Positions 35,211 to 43,743 of a stretch of 64,000 nucleotides of DNA are shown piece after piece. The notes beneath the pieces are model-generated. The model worked only from the letters and a program-made list of their open reading frames with translations. It was not told the DNA's origin and searched no databases. The position numbers were made by a program, and so were the translations under genes. Numbering within the stretch: position 1 is the first letter of the stretch; every line of letters begins with the position of its first letter. This stretch comes from Shewanella sp. UCD-KL21 (GTDB lineage: Bacteria > Pseudomonadota > Gammaproteobacteria > Enterobacterales > Shewanellaceae). The DNA lies in assembly GCF_001957135.1 (NCBI RefSeq), contig NZ_MPHK01000019.1, positions 2,012 through 66,011 on the forward strand, written 5' to 3'.

Positions 35211-37124
35211 CTATTTTAAGCTCGCCACTAGCATTTGGTTGGTTAACTTAATGAATGCAGATGGATCCGCTAAGCTGCCCTTTTCTGAAAGCTGAGCTTG
35301 TTGTAATAACAAATCTGCCCAGTTAGCAAATGCTAGCTCATCTTGCTCGTCGTTTAGACGCTCAACCAGCGGATGCTGCGGGTTAATTTCAAATGTCGGC
35401 TTAGACTCAGGTACAGGCTGACCAGCTGATTGCATAAGCTTAATCATTTGCGATGACATTTCACCTTCACCGGCAACCACACATGCAGGGGTATCGGTTA
35501 AGCGAGAAGTCACTTTAACGTCTGATACTTTACCTTCTAGCGCAGTTTTAATACGTGATACTAATGACTCAGCTTCGCCAGCTAACTTTTCTTGAGCTTC
35601 TTTTTCAGCAGCATCTTCAAGTTCACCTAGCTCTAAATCACCACGCGTCACTGAATGCAATTTCTTGTCTTTAAATTCTGTTAAGTGGTTAATTAGCCAT
35701 TCATCGATTCGCTCTGACATTAATAGCACTTCAATGTCTTTCTTACGCAGTAGCTCTAGATGCGGGCTGTTTGCTGCCGCTTCATAGCTATCAGCCACGA
35801 TATAGTAAATCTTATCTTGGCCTTCTTTCATGCGGCTGATGTAATCATCTAATGACACATCTGTCACTGCTGAATTGTTATGGGTTGAAGCAAAACGCAG
35901 TAAACCAGAAATACGCTCACGGTTTGCGAAATCTTCAGCTGGGCCTTCTTTTAATACTTGACCAAATTCAGCCCAGAAAGCTTGATACTTTTCAGCATCG
36001 TTTTTAGCCATTTTTTCTAGCATGCCAAGTACGCGCTTAGTCACACCAGTGCGCAGTGCTTTCGTTACACTGTTATCTTGTAAGATTTCACGCGATACGT
36101 TGAGTGGCAAATCATTTGAATCGATTAAGCCTTTAACAAAACGTAAGTAAGTTGGCATAAACTGTTCAGCATCATCCAGTACAAATACACGCTGTACAAA
36201 AAGTTTTAGACCATGCTTAACGTCGCGGTTAAACATATCCCAAGGGGCTTTAGTTGGGATGTATAATAAGCTGGTATATTCTTGCTTACCTTCAACACGG
36301 TTGTGAGACCAAGTCGCTGCATCAGCATAGTCGTGAGAAATATGCTTGTAGAACTCTTGATATTCTTCATCTGAGATATCTGATTTGCTACGAGTCCAAA
36401 GCGCAGTGGCTTTGTTCATTGGCTTCCACTCGCCTTCAGTCGCTGGGATTTTCTCGCCATCTTCGCCATCAGTTTCTGGTAGGCCAGCTTCAAACATTTC
36501 TACTGGTACTGAGATATGATCAGAGTACTTGGTAATGATTGAACGTAGACGCGTATCATCAGCGAATTCTTTTTCTTCATCACGTAGATGAAGGGTAATT
36601 TCAGTACCACGGCTGTTTTTAGTGATGGTATCAACGGTAAAGTCACCTTCACCTGCTGACTCCCACAGTACCGCTTGATCAACTGCTGCAGCTGCTGCGC
36701 GGGTACGTACAGTTACTTTATCAGCAACGATAAAAGCAGAATAAAAACCTACACCAAATTGACCGATAAGCTGCGAATCTTTTGACTCTTCACCTGATAA
36801 ATTTTTAAAGAAGTCTGCAGTACCTGATTTTGCAATCGTACCTAAATGTTCAATCACACCATCACGTGTCATACCGATACCGTTATCTTCAATAGTAACA
36901 GTGCCTTTTTCTTGATCGGTACTAATACGAACACGCAGTTCAGTATCGCTTTCGTATAATGCGTTATCAGTTAATGCTAAGTAACGTAGCTTGTCTGCTG
37001 CATCCGCAGCATTTGAGACTAGTTCACGTAAGAAAATTTCTTTATTTGAATATAAAGAATGGATCATCAGATGTAGAAGCTGTTTTACTTCGGTTTGAAA
37101 GCCATGCGTTTCTTGTTGAGACAT
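35211..37124 (-). CDS. htpG: Hsp90-family chaperone HtpG
   Basis: A 637-aa ATP-dependent chaperone of the GHKL ATPase group. Motifs include [20 protein letters not shown] (catalytic Glu and ATP-binding Asn), [25 protein letters not shown] and [20 protein letters not shown], the middle-domain [41 protein letters not shown], and the C-terminal dimerisation region. Terminators lie on both sides and it is probably its own transcription unit, downstream of recR as in E. coli. Confidence 0.97.
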   Translation of the reverse strand: MSQQETHGFQTEVKQLLHLMIHSLYSNKEIFLRELVSNAADAADKLRYLALTDNALYESDTELRVRISTDQEKGTVTIEDNGIGMTRDGVIEHLGTIAKSGTADFFKNLSGEESKDSQLIGQFGVGFYSAFIVADKVTVRTRAAAAAVDQAVLWESAGEGDFTVDTITKNSRGTEITLHLRDEEKEFADDTRLRSIITKYSDHISVPVEMFEAGLPETDGEDGEKIPATEGEWKPMNKATALWTRSKSDISDEEYQEFYKHISHDYADAATWSHNRVEGKQEYTSLLYIPTKAPWDMFNRDVKHGLKLFVQRVFVLDDAEQFMPTYLRFVKGLIDSNDLPLNVSREILQDNSVTKALRTGVTKRVLGMLEKMAKNDAEKYQAFWAEFGQVLKEGPAEDFANRERISGLLRFASTHNNSAVTDVSLDDYISRMKEGQDKIYYIVADSYEAAANSPHLELLRKKDIEVLLMSERIDEWLINHLTEFKDKKLHSVTRGDLELGELEDAAEKEAQEKLAGEAESLVSRIKTALEGKVSDVKVTSRLTDTPACVVAGEGEMSSQMIKLMQSAGQPVPESKPTFEINPQHPLVERLNDEQDELAFANWADLLLQQAQLSEKGSLADPSAFIKLTNQMLVASLK

Positions 37125-37325
37125 GAAAATTTCCCTTGTTTACGTTAATACATCAACCATGTTGTAACCAACACGGTATAAAAATCTTTGTTACCTAGGA
37201 AATGGGGCGCGATAAATAGAATTCAAGGGGAAATTATTTTATTGCTGAAAAAAAACCATGAACTGGCGAAATAACTAGCGATTAGCAATCGATTTAAGCT
37301 AAAAACAGCCAATTTTGAAAACAAA

Positions 37326-37359
37326 AAAGCCCAGCTTACTAACTCATAAGCTGGGCTTT
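37326..37359 (-). terminator. Intrinsic terminator after recR
   Basis: AAAGCCCAGCTTA and TAAGCTGGGCTTT form a perfect 13-bp stem around an 8-nt loop, with A/T-rich flanks on both sides. It lies about 60 bp beyond the recR stop codon. Confidence 0.9.
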
Positions 37360-37374
37360 AAAATAAGATACAAG

Positions 37375-37426
37375 TTCACAACTACAGTTCGCAACTACAG
37401 TCCGCAACTATCATTCATAACTACAG
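37375..37426. repeat. 13-bp tandem repeat (four units) across the recR stop codon
   Basis: Four consecutive 13-bp units: TTCACAACTACAG, TTCGCAACTACAG, TCCGCAACTATCA and TTCATAACTACAG. The last unit contains the recR stop codon (TAG on the minus strand, 37421-37423), and the array continues into the 3' UTR toward the terminator. Confidence 0.9.
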
Positions 37427-38020
37427 CGGAATACGGCCATTAAATGATAATGCTAACGTGGTGCTATCAACATACTCAAGCTCGCCGCCAACAGGTACAC
37501 CGTGGGCGATTCGGCTGATCACTACATTATGTCTACGGGCCATATCGGCAATAAAATGCGCCGTGGCATCACCTTCTACTGTCGGGTTAGTCGCTAAAAT
37601 CAACTCTGTGACATCATCTGATGCAAGGTGTTGCTCTAATAACGCTAAGCCAAGCTCTTCAGGGCCCACACCATCAAGGGGTGATAAATGCCCAAGTAAC
37701 ACAAAATAGCGGCCGCTAAAATGGCCACCGGCTTCAATGGCTAACACATCCGCTGGGGTTTCAACCACACAAATCACTTCTGAATTACCCCGTTTAGGGC
37801 TACTACAGATCGGACAAAGCTGCTCTTCTGTAAAGGTACGACAGGCTTGGCAATGCCCCACTTCACTCATTGAACGTTCTAACGCACTGGCTAATTTATG
37901 GCCTTGTTTGCGGTTACGCTCTAATAATTGAAACGCCATGCGTTGGGCTGATTTAGGTCCGACACCCGGTAAGCAGCGCAAAGATTCGATAAGCTCATCA
38001 ACCAGTGGACTAAATTTCAT
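37421..38020 (-). CDS. recR: Recombination mediator RecR
   Basis: A 199-aa recombination protein that with RecO/RecF loads RecA on gapped DNA. It shows the N-terminal helix-hairpin-helix ([22 protein letters not shown]), the four-Cys zinc motif ([18 protein letters not shown]), the Toprim domain ([44 protein letters not shown]) and the Walker-like C-terminus [18 protein letters not shown]. It is intact. Upstream, the usual partners ybaB and dnaX are absent; instead 280 bp of repeat-rich DNA and an XRE gene precede it. Confidence 0.96.
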   Translation of the reverse strand: MKFSPLVDELIESLRCLPGVGPKSAQRMAFQLLERNRKQGHKLASALERSMSEVGHCQACRTFTEEQLCPICSSPKRGNSEVICVVETPADVLAIEAGGHFSGRYFVLLGHLSPLDGVGPEELGLALLEQHLASDDVTELILATNPTVEGDATAHFIADMARRHNVVISRIAHGVPVGGELEYVDSTTLALSFNGRIPL

Positions 38021-38191
38021 AAATACTTCATTGCCTTATTTTATTAATTAAGCGTGCTGTTTTAAGTTAATAAACCATTCAATCAGCATCAATGTGCGTA
38101 TGGTACTGTAATTATGATTGCGACAAAAGAATGATGTTATCGCTAATGCTATTCACAACACCGATCTCGTCAGCTCGGTTAGCGTTTCTTT

Positions 38192-38219
38192 GTCAGTATT
38201 AACTGGTCAGTATTAACTG
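38192..38219. repeat. 14-bp tandem duplication
   Basis: GTCAGTATTAACTG occurs twice in direct succession (38192-38205, 38206-38219) with perfect identity. Confidence 0.95.
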
Positions 38220-38241
38220 TTGCCAAGGCTAGCTTGCTAAC

Positions 38242-38280
38242 TATTAGCGCTTGGTATTAGCGCTAGCTATTGGTGCTAGC
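38242..38280. repeat. 13-bp tandem repeat (three units)
   Basis: TATTAGCGCTTGG, TATTAGCGCTAGC and TATTGGTGCTAGC follow each other without gaps. Each unit contains an AGCGCT/AGC-like palindromic core. The period equals that of the recR-stop array 860 bp away, but the unit sequence differs. Confidence 0.9.
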
Positions 38281-38286
38281 TAAAAT

Positions 38287-38312
38287 CACTAGGACTTAGC
38301 ACTAGGAGTTAG
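38287..38312. repeat. 13-bp tandem duplication across the XRE stop codon
   Basis: CACTAGGACTTAG and CACTAGGAGTTAG (12 of 13 identical). The second copy includes the stop codon (38302-38304) and the last codons of the XRE gene, so the C-terminal residues are encoded by the repeat. Confidence 0.88.
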
Positions 38313-38532
38313 TATCACTTTCGGGGTGATAACTGAATACCTGATCTAGCGGCAGTTCAAACACTTCAGCAATTTTAAAAGCCACTTCAAGGGTGGGTGA
38401 ATACTTATTAGACTCAATAGCCATCACCGTTTGCCTAGTGACACCAATTAATTCAGCAAGCTGTTTTTGTGTCATTTCACCATTTAAAAAACGCAAGGTG
38501 CGGATAGCGTTAGAAATCGCCGGTTTACTCAT
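38302..38532 (-). CDS. XRE-family helix-turn-helix regulator
   Basis: A 76-aa Cro/CI-type DNA-binding protein; the HTH is MTQKQLAELIGVTRQTVMAIESNKYSPTLEVAFKIAEVF, preceded by ISNAIRTLRFLNGE. The start ATG at 38532 overlaps the stop of the upstream membrane-protein gene by 8 nt, indicating translational coupling. Small XRE proteins of this kind commonly regulate a co-encoded membrane protein or their own operon. The final residues (SDTNS) come from a tandem repeat. Confidence 0.88.
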   Translation of the reverse strand: MSKPAISNAIRTLRFLNGEMTQKQLAELIGVTRQTVMAIESNKYSPTLEVAFKIAEVFELPLDQVFSYHPESDTNS

Positions 38533-39022
38533 AAATATCCCCTGTACGCCCCTTGTATAGCTGCACCCCATAAAATGCCAGCTCAGCACACAAAAAAGCC
38601 ACCACTAAAATATGCAGCGGCGCATGGGCAAAGCCCAATTGTGATAGACCAAGCTCATTGGCTTCAACACTGTATTGCACTATGGCCAGTATCACGCCCA
38701 CATTCAAAATAATCGCTGAATACTTATAGCCAATGAGATTAATTTGTTTTTCGCGTACATCCATAGGTTGTGACAGTTCATCATCTGTGATTAGCGCCAA
38801 AGCAATGTAGCTCACCACCATTAGCACTACTGAATAGATAATAATTTCTAAGAAAACACCAGAGAGCCACTGTATTGAAGCTAATTCTTCTGGGCTAGCA
38901 TGAAATAAGCTGCTGCCATAAAAATAGAAAATATAGCCCGTTACCAGTAAATCAACGGATAAAGTGACTTCTCTAAAACTGGTTTCTTGCAGCCATTGTA
39001 GCAATTTTTTTGCATTACTCAT
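38525..39022 (-). CDS. Four-helix membrane protein paired with the XRE regulator
   Basis: About 165 aa with four hydrophobic helices (LSVDLLVTGYIFYFYG, VFLEIIIYSVVLMVVSYIALAL, YSAIILNVGVILAIVQYSV, LHILVVAFLCAELAFYGVQLYKG). No named domain is recognised; the topology recalls DUF2178-like proteins, which also pair with small XRE regulators. I favour the ATG at 39022 (MSNAKKLLQWL) preceded by GGGG; an in-frame start at 39061 would add 13 residues. The gene overlaps the regulator gene downstream by 8 nt. Confidence 0.72.
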   Translation of the reverse strand: MSNAKKLLQWLQETSFREVTLSVDLLVTGYIFYFYGSSLFHASPEELASIQWLSGVFLEIIIYSVVLMVVSYIALALITDDELSQPMDVREKQINLIGYKYSAIILNVGVILAIVQYSVEANELGLSQLGFAHAPLHILVVAFLCAELAFYGVQLYKGRTGDIYE

Positions 39023-39135
39023 GTTAATTAAACCCCACTTGATGTTAACTATTTTTGACATGCGTTTAGTTTAGGATAATAAATAACCATGTCAAATATT
39101 TTTAACCTCGGGTTAACAAATTAATACTTTCTCAC

Positions 39136-39531
39136 TTATCTATCTGCGGGGTGATTAACGCCATCATTGAGGACAACATCATCAATATCAAAAGGATTAA
39201 CGCCTTCTAAGCAGCCAATATTATAGCCATATTCAGTGGGGTTAGAGCGGCGTTGATGGTGGGTATAAATGCCGCAATGGCGACAAAAATAGTGTTTAGC
39301 GGTGTGGCTATTAAATTGATATAGCTTAAGCGCATCTGCGCCTGTTATTATTTGAATTCCGTCTAATGGGACAGAACCTACAATGGCGCCTTTTCTGCGA
39401 CAAATTGAACAATCACAGCGTCTTGGCTTTTCAATTCCATTGGGTAAACTCAGCGCAAGTACCACTGCACCGCAATGACAACTGGCTTGATGTGTAGGCT
39501 TGATAACGGTTTTACCGACCTGCTTCAACAT
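39136..39531 (-). CDS. GFA-family (DUF636) zinc-binding protein
   Basis: A 131-aa protein of the glutathione-dependent formaldehyde-activating enzyme/CENP-V fold. The zinc-binding pattern is clear: SCHCGAVVLAL, RRCDCSICRRKGA and YFCRHCGIYTHHQRRS. These proteins are mostly of unknown activity; the name reflects the fold and not proof of formaldehyde chemistry. It is on the minus strand, alone. Confidence 0.88.
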   Translation of the reverse strand: MLKQVGKTVIKPTHQASCHCGAVVLALSLPNGIEKPRRCDCSICRRKGAIVGSVPLDGIQIITGADALKLYQFNSHTAKHYFCRHCGIYTHHQRRSNPTEYGYNIGCLEGVNPFDIDDVVLNDGVNHPADR

Positions 39532-39839
39532 ACAATATCCTTATAATTATCTTATATTTATCTGAGCGTTATCTGAATTCTGCTCTAAGTCATTTTTGAT
39601 TTTCTGCTAACACAATTATTACTAACTCGCGTCCCTTTAGAGTTCACTTTATCATCATTGTAATTGTCACAAATTCTAAAAAGTTTAAATTCTTTTCCAC
39701 TCACTAAGTTCTGAGCAAAATTATTAGAATAATGATACCCGAATAAAAACATCGACATAAAAAGTCGCCAGTTATTGACTTAATTGTGAGAAAATACCTT
39801 AAAAGCTACATCAACTGAATAGTTAACAGAGAAACACCT
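39532..39839. other. Intergenic region upstream of the SSB-like gene
   Basis: About 310 AT-rich bp between divergent genes. A TTGACT hexamer at 39775-39780 could be a -35 for the SSB-like gene, but no good -10 is spaced from it. I see nothing else. Confidence 0.4.
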
Positions 39840-40352
39840 ATGTCTAAAACATTTGAAATGACCGGTATCATCCATAGTAAAGGCGATACTACAACCTTCG
39901 GTAATAACGGCTTTACCAAGCGCGAGTTTGTCTTAAAAGCGACAGGGCCGGATGAAAATTCGAGTTACCCTAACTATGTCGCTCTTGAACTGATTAAAGA
40001 TAAATGTGCTTTACTAGACCAATATAATATTGGCGATGAACTTGAAGTCTCATTCAACATCAGTGGCCGATTATGGCAGGGACAAGGTAAACCTGAAAAG
40101 TGTTTTACAAGCCTACAAGCATGGAAAATCAGCCACGCTCAACAATCAAATGATCAGTTCAACAATGACAATCAAATGGATCAGTCATTTGATGAACAAA
40201 TGGACCAGTCATACGATGAACAATCATTTAGTAACCAACCAGCTGGAAATCAATCATATGGTAATAAAGCATCTCAAAATACACCATCGCCTTCCAAGCC
40301 AATAACTACCCCAAGCTCAGATAACATTTGGGAAGACGATATCCCGTTTTAA
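39840..40352 (+). CDS. SSB-like OB-fold protein (DUF3127-like)
   Basis: A 170-aa protein whose N-terminal 100 residues look like a single OB-fold (MTGIIHSKGDTTTFGNNGFTKREFVLKATG, NYVALELIKDKCALLDQYNIGDELEVSFNISGRLWQGQGKPEKCFTSLQAWKI), resembling DUF3127. A Gln/Asn/Ser-rich linker with an eight-residue duplication (QMDQSFDE, QMDQSYDE) leads to the tail IWEDDIPF. This end matches the C-terminal protein-interaction tip of E. coli SSB (DDDIPF). It therefore looks like an SSB paralogue that binds single-stranded nucleic acid and SSB-partner proteins. A terminator follows. Confidence 0.75.
   Translation: MSKTFEMTGIIHSKGDTTTFGNNGFTKREFVLKATGPDENSSYPNYVALELIKDKCALLDQYNIGDELEVSFNISGRLWQGQGKPEKCFTSLQAWKISHAQQSNDQFNNDNQMDQSFDEQMDQSYDEQSFSNQPAGNQSYGNKASQNTPSPSKPITTPSSDNIWEDDIPF
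40173..40220. repeat. 24-bp in-frame duplication in the SSB-like gene linker
   Basis: Two adjacent 24-bp copies (40173-40196, 40197-40220) differ at only a few bases and encode QMDQSFDE and QMDQSYDE in the disordered linker. Confidence 0.85.
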
Positions 40353-40423
40353 CAGACGGTTAATTTATAAGTGTCAAAACAACAATGTTATACCTTTGCT
40401 GATGGGTAATTATATTCAACTAG

Positions 40424-40448
40424 CGAACCCTTAGGGTTCGTTTTTTTT
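40424..40448 (+). terminator. Intrinsic terminator after the SSB-like gene
   Basis: CGAACCC-TTA-GGGTTCG followed by eight T. It lies about 70 bp beyond the stop codon. Confidence 0.9.
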
Positions 40449-40527
40449 ATCCAAAAATGATGTTCTGCCATCAATCTTCAAACTAGTCCAAACCAACTAA
40501 GTAATGATGCGAGTTATTTACGCAAAC

Positions 40528-40561
40528 AAAAAAGCTCAAGCAAATTGCTTGAGCTTTTTTT
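40528..40561. terminator. Bidirectional intrinsic terminator
   Basis: AAAAAAGCTCAAGC and GCTTGAGCTTTTTT form a long stem with a 5-nt loop (AAATT) and A/T tracts on both sides. It lies between the SSB-like gene and the end of the DUF4861 gene (40710) and can serve either. The other parts of the 40353-40709 gap show nothing further. Confidence 0.85.
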
Positions 40562-40709
40562 AGCTAGTTTGCCCCCCTATTTGACCCCAACGCTACGAAC
40601 CTGCTGGCATAACTAATAGAAACAACACGATAGCGATTATAACGGCATTTTCATTCCTGTTAGTGACATAGTTTTAAAGCTATCCAATTTTCAGTAAAAG
40701 CTCAGTTAA

Positions 40710-41636
40710 TTATTGGTTATCCAGATAACGATTCCATTGTGAAGCCTTGATGATCTCATTAGCACCAGCCCATGCAAAGCCTGCCCGATAACTAAAATGA
40801 CCTTCAGTATCGCTGGTAGTCATTATCCACAGGTGACTTTCATCTTTAACATCACTTGCGACATGTTTAATCTCGTTCACTAATTTGGGCTCGACTATTG
40901 CGCCAGTGCCAACACCTATCCCGTCAATTAATTCCCATGTTGATATACGCCCGGTTTCTGGGTTGCTAAAAACGTTAGCTTTTTCATCATGAGTGGTAAC
41001 ACCCAGTGCGATGGGTAAAACAGCAGCTTTACCATTTAGTAAGAATACCGAGTTAACTTCAAATAACTGCTGCCCTAACTTTAATGAAATATTCTTGCTC
41101 TCATTAACCAAACCAAGCGGAGTATCCCACTCATATAACAAGGTAAAGTTAACTTCAGCACCCTTATTCTTATGTATATTATAGCTTTTATAACTATGAG
41201 AATAATAAGGTTTACCTTCGAACCAAATAGCAGTACTGCCCACACCTCGGCTTGTTCCTGTATGGTATGGATCATAGCCTTCGCCGCGGTCAGTATGGTA
41301 TGACAGCCCCTCTAAGTGTGCTTTATACCACTTATCGATAATCGGATAATCCACTTTTTTAAACCATGCATCGACACCACTTGCATGACCTTTAAGTGGC
41401 GCCGCTGGCCCATAAACCCTAAAAGCAACTTTGTCATTTTCCCAAGCAAAATCATCACTTCTTTCAGGTACAAAACGTCCGTAAGCCATTACCTTAGGCT
41501 TTACGATATTAGCCTCGGTTGTATCTAGTTTATTATTTACAGATTGGTTATTTACGGATTTATCGTAACTACAGCCTACAAAAGTTAAGCCAATCAATAC
41601 CGTAAAAACGCAGCTACAAAATTTATTAATAGACAT
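40710..41636 (-). CDS. DUF4861-family lipoprotein of uronate utilisation
   Basis: About 308 aa. A signal peptide with lipobox FVGC precedes a beta-rich domain of the DUF4861 type: YGRFVPERSDDFAWENDKVAFRVYGPAA, KAHLEGLSYHTDRGEGYDPYHTGTSRGVGSTAIW and FAWAGANEI near the end. The family is repeatedly found beside pectin or uronate polysaccharide degradation genes and may bind or process oligosaccharides; its activity has not been clear. The start ATG at 41636 has GGAG about 9 nt ahead. The gene lies 33 nt after the GH88 gene and shares its operon. Confidence 0.8.
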   Translation of the reverse strand: MSINKFCSCVFTVLIGLTFVGCSYDKSVNNQSVNNKLDTTEANIVKPKVMAYGRFVPERSDDFAWENDKVAFRVYGPAAPLKGHASGVDAWFKKVDYPIIDKWYKAHLEGLSYHTDRGEGYDPYHTGTSRGVGSTAIWFEGKPYYSHSYKSYNIHKNKGAEVNFTLLYEWDTPLGLVNESKNISLKLGQQLFEVNSVFLLNGKAAVLPIALGVTTHDEKANVFSNPETGRISTWELIDGIGVGTGAIVEPKLVNEIKHVASDVKDESHLWIMTTSDTEGHFSYRAGFAWAGANEIIKASQWNRYLDNQ

Positions 41637-41669
41637 GTCTATTATCTCCATGCTGGATAAATTGAAGCT

Positions 41670-43319
41670 CTATTGAGCTAATGCTAATTTACGGATATTG
41701 GCCTCTAAGAAATAAAAATCAGCGTAAACAATAGAGGTATTTATTTCACTCGCATTGGGCATGTTGCCAGTGGCTTGTACCAAGGCAAAACCCAGTTCAA
41801 AGTCACGACCTTTGTTGCTAAGCGTTAAATATTTTGCAGTTAATTCAGCCATAATTCTATCGCCAAGTTTAATGGATTGATCACGAAGATCTGTATTAGT
41901 CGTAAACTTTGCTAGACGATAAAGAGCTGATGCATAAAGTGCTGCTGCTGAGGTATCTTTTGGAATATGATTAGCATTTCGTTGATAGGACTGACTTCCA
42001 CAAGGCAATACTTTATCGCCTTGAATGAATGGCTGATTATAAGCTGAAGTCATAGTTGATAATTCATTAATAGTCGCTGTAGATAAAATGTCTTTATCTA
42101 TTTTTACCGGCTTATAGCCATTATATGGCAAAATATCAGCAGCTATTTCAAAGTCACACAAATCTAATATCCGAGAATAATGTGTGGTATCACGACTTTG
42201 ATCTTCGGCTATTTCAAAAGCATTCTCTGCCGAAGCATAATAATCCCAAATAGGCACTGGATCATTTTTCAAAAAATGTTCAATAGCGTTAACTAAGTTT
42301 GCAACATGGATATCAAAATTAGGCAAAGACATTTCAGCGTCTTGTTGTTTAAGAGCCTCAATTACAGTGACATAACCATATAATGACCAGCCCTGTCCTC
42401 TCGCCCATGCTGAAATATTGCCTACCCCCTGCCAGTTTCCAGGACGCATAGAGTCATAGTCAAATAAATGGTAAGCGATGGGATATTGATCTTTTTTGTC
42501 ATCCGCAGCATAAAAATATTGGTGATAATAAGTTTGATCTGCATGGCTAAAGGCAAGTTCTCTATATTCAGTGTTACTGCTACTCATTAAGAACTCTAAA
42601 TTCATCATATTGTCTACGATGACAGGAAAAGTCCAAGGGTCTGCCAGTTCCATATTTTTACTTAATACTTTACCGTTCTCTAGGTAATGAGCTGGATATG
42701 TCGGCCCCCAATCCCATGATTTAATCACACCTTTATCTTTATCAAACCTCGACGCCAAGGTGGCTCGGCCTACATCTAATGCTTTAGTGTACGCATTCCT
42801 TTCAGCAGTCGTTAGGCCATCATATTCAAGTGCTTCACCAAAAGAGTCATACAATATAAAACCCAAATCATGAGTTGAACCTCTTTGTGTTTCAGGCATT
42901 AAGGCATCTTGATAGAATTTAGCTTTTGCTAATACTAATTGTTGTTCGTCAGCAGGAAAGTTCTTTATTTTATCGTTAGCAGCTAATAGCTTCCATAATA
43001 AACCGGGATAAAAACCATTAGTCCACTTTGCAGGCTGCTCTAGATATATTTCTCCGTCCTCTTCTGCACGCGGAAAACATATATTGTTGTCATTAGCACA
43101 GGCAGCAGCAAATTTTACATGGTTATTATTATCTATATGACCAATCATTTTCACATATTGATCTTTTATAAACGCTAAATTTTCCTTAGCCATCGTATCT
43201 GTAAATTGTGTTTCTAGAATAGAATCACTTTTTATACCCAATTGAGAAGTATATTCATTATCATGATTTGCACATCCCCAAAGACTGATACTGATAAGTA
43301 AACAAAGTGTTTTTTTCAT
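41670..43319 (-). CDS. GH88 unsaturated glucuronyl hydrolase, lipoprotein
   Basis: A 549-aa exported glycoside hydrolase predicted to cleave the terminal 4,5-unsaturated uronic acid from oligosaccharides left by a polysaccharide lyase. The lipobox is LWGC. GH88 features are KWTNGFYPGLLW, STHDLGFILYDSFG (Asp151) and PVIVDNMMNLEFL (Asp236), which match the two catalytic Asp of Bacillus UGL, and GQGWSLYGYV near residue 360. GH105 is the closest alternative. It is first in an operon with the DUF4861 gene, and a 19-bp putative operator lies 53-71 bp upstream of the start. Confidence 0.85.
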   Translation of the reverse strand: MKKTLCLLISISLWGCANHDNEYTSQLGIKSDSILETQFTDTMAKENLAFIKDQYVKMIGHIDNNNHVKFAAACANDNNICFPRAEEDGEIYLEQPAKWTNGFYPGLLWKLLAANDKIKNFPADEQQLVLAKAKFYQDALMPETQRGSTHDLGFILYDSFGEALEYDGLTTAERNAYTKALDVGRATLASRFDKDKGVIKSWDWGPTYPAHYLENGKVLSKNMELADPWTFPVIVDNMMNLEFLMSSSNTEYRELAFSHADQTYYHQYFYAADDKKDQYPIAYHLFDYDSMRPGNWQGVGNISAWARGQGWSLYGYVTVIEALKQQDAEMSLPNFDIHVANLVNAIEHFLKNDPVPIWDYYASAENAFEIAEDQSRDTTHYSRILDLCDFEIAADILPYNGYKPVKIDKDILSTATINELSTMTSAYNQPFIQGDKVLPCGSQSYQRNANHIPKDTSAAALYASALYRLAKFTTNTDLRDQSIKLGDRIMAELTAKYLTLSNKGRDFELGFALVQATGNMPNASEINTSIVYADFYFLEANIRKLALAQ

Positions 43320-43743
43320 ATTATAGACCTTTATTAATACTTTAATTTTGTAATTTTTACGATGTTAATATTGGTAATACCACCATACCACACGACCCAA
43401 TTAATTAACAAGCGGATAGCATTACGAACTTCATATAATTTACTATTAATTCATACAGATAGCTTTCACACACTGCACATAGAGGTGTAGTTATCTTATT
43501 TGTGGTAGTGTGTTTTAATGAAAGATGGGGATTCACCACGTTTAAAAACTGATTTCATTTAAAAGAACGAAAATATTGAGATATAAAATAATACCTTATG
43601 ATTATAAAGATATGACTTCATTAATTTAGAGGGAGTAATTAATAATAAGTAATACTTAATAACAGTGCTTTAGACGCTATAGGCGGATGTTTATATTAAA
43701 ACAAACTCACCTATAACGAATAAAGCATATTAAGAGTTAGTGC
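43320..43743. other. Intergenic region between TonB-receptor and GH88 genes
   Basis: About 420 bp between two minus-strand genes. It holds the GH88 operator (43372-43390) and, nearer the receptor stop, two imperfect inverted repeats: CACACT... AGTGTG around 43469-43512 and TATAGG...CCTATA around 43678-43714. Neither has a T-run typical of a terminator. Confidence 0.5.
43372..43390. promoter_or_regulatory. Putative uronate operator, site 1 (GH88-DUF4861 operon)
   Basis: TGGTAATACCACCATACCA, a member of a five-site family with consensus TGGTAAkGCCACyTTACCA (TGGT and CCAC invariant). It lies 53-71 bp upstream of the GH88 start codon. The likely binder is the GntR/FadR-type regulator at 58495. 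Confidence 0.75.

Larger units (their letters stand above)
38021..38301. other. Repeat-rich intergenic region upstream of recR
   Basis: About 280 bp without a gene between recR and the XRE gene. The part nearest recR (38021-38190) shows no clear feature, though it must hold a recR promoter if recR is not read from the XRE pair. The rest, from 38192, consists of short tandem repeats (listed separately). No trace of ybaB or dnaX coding sequence was recognised. Confidence 0.7.

Noticed and set aside
43469-43512. Terminator of the TonB-receptor gene
   Set aside because: Imperfect CACACT/AGTGTG inverted repeat far from the stop codon and lacking a T-run on the minus strand.
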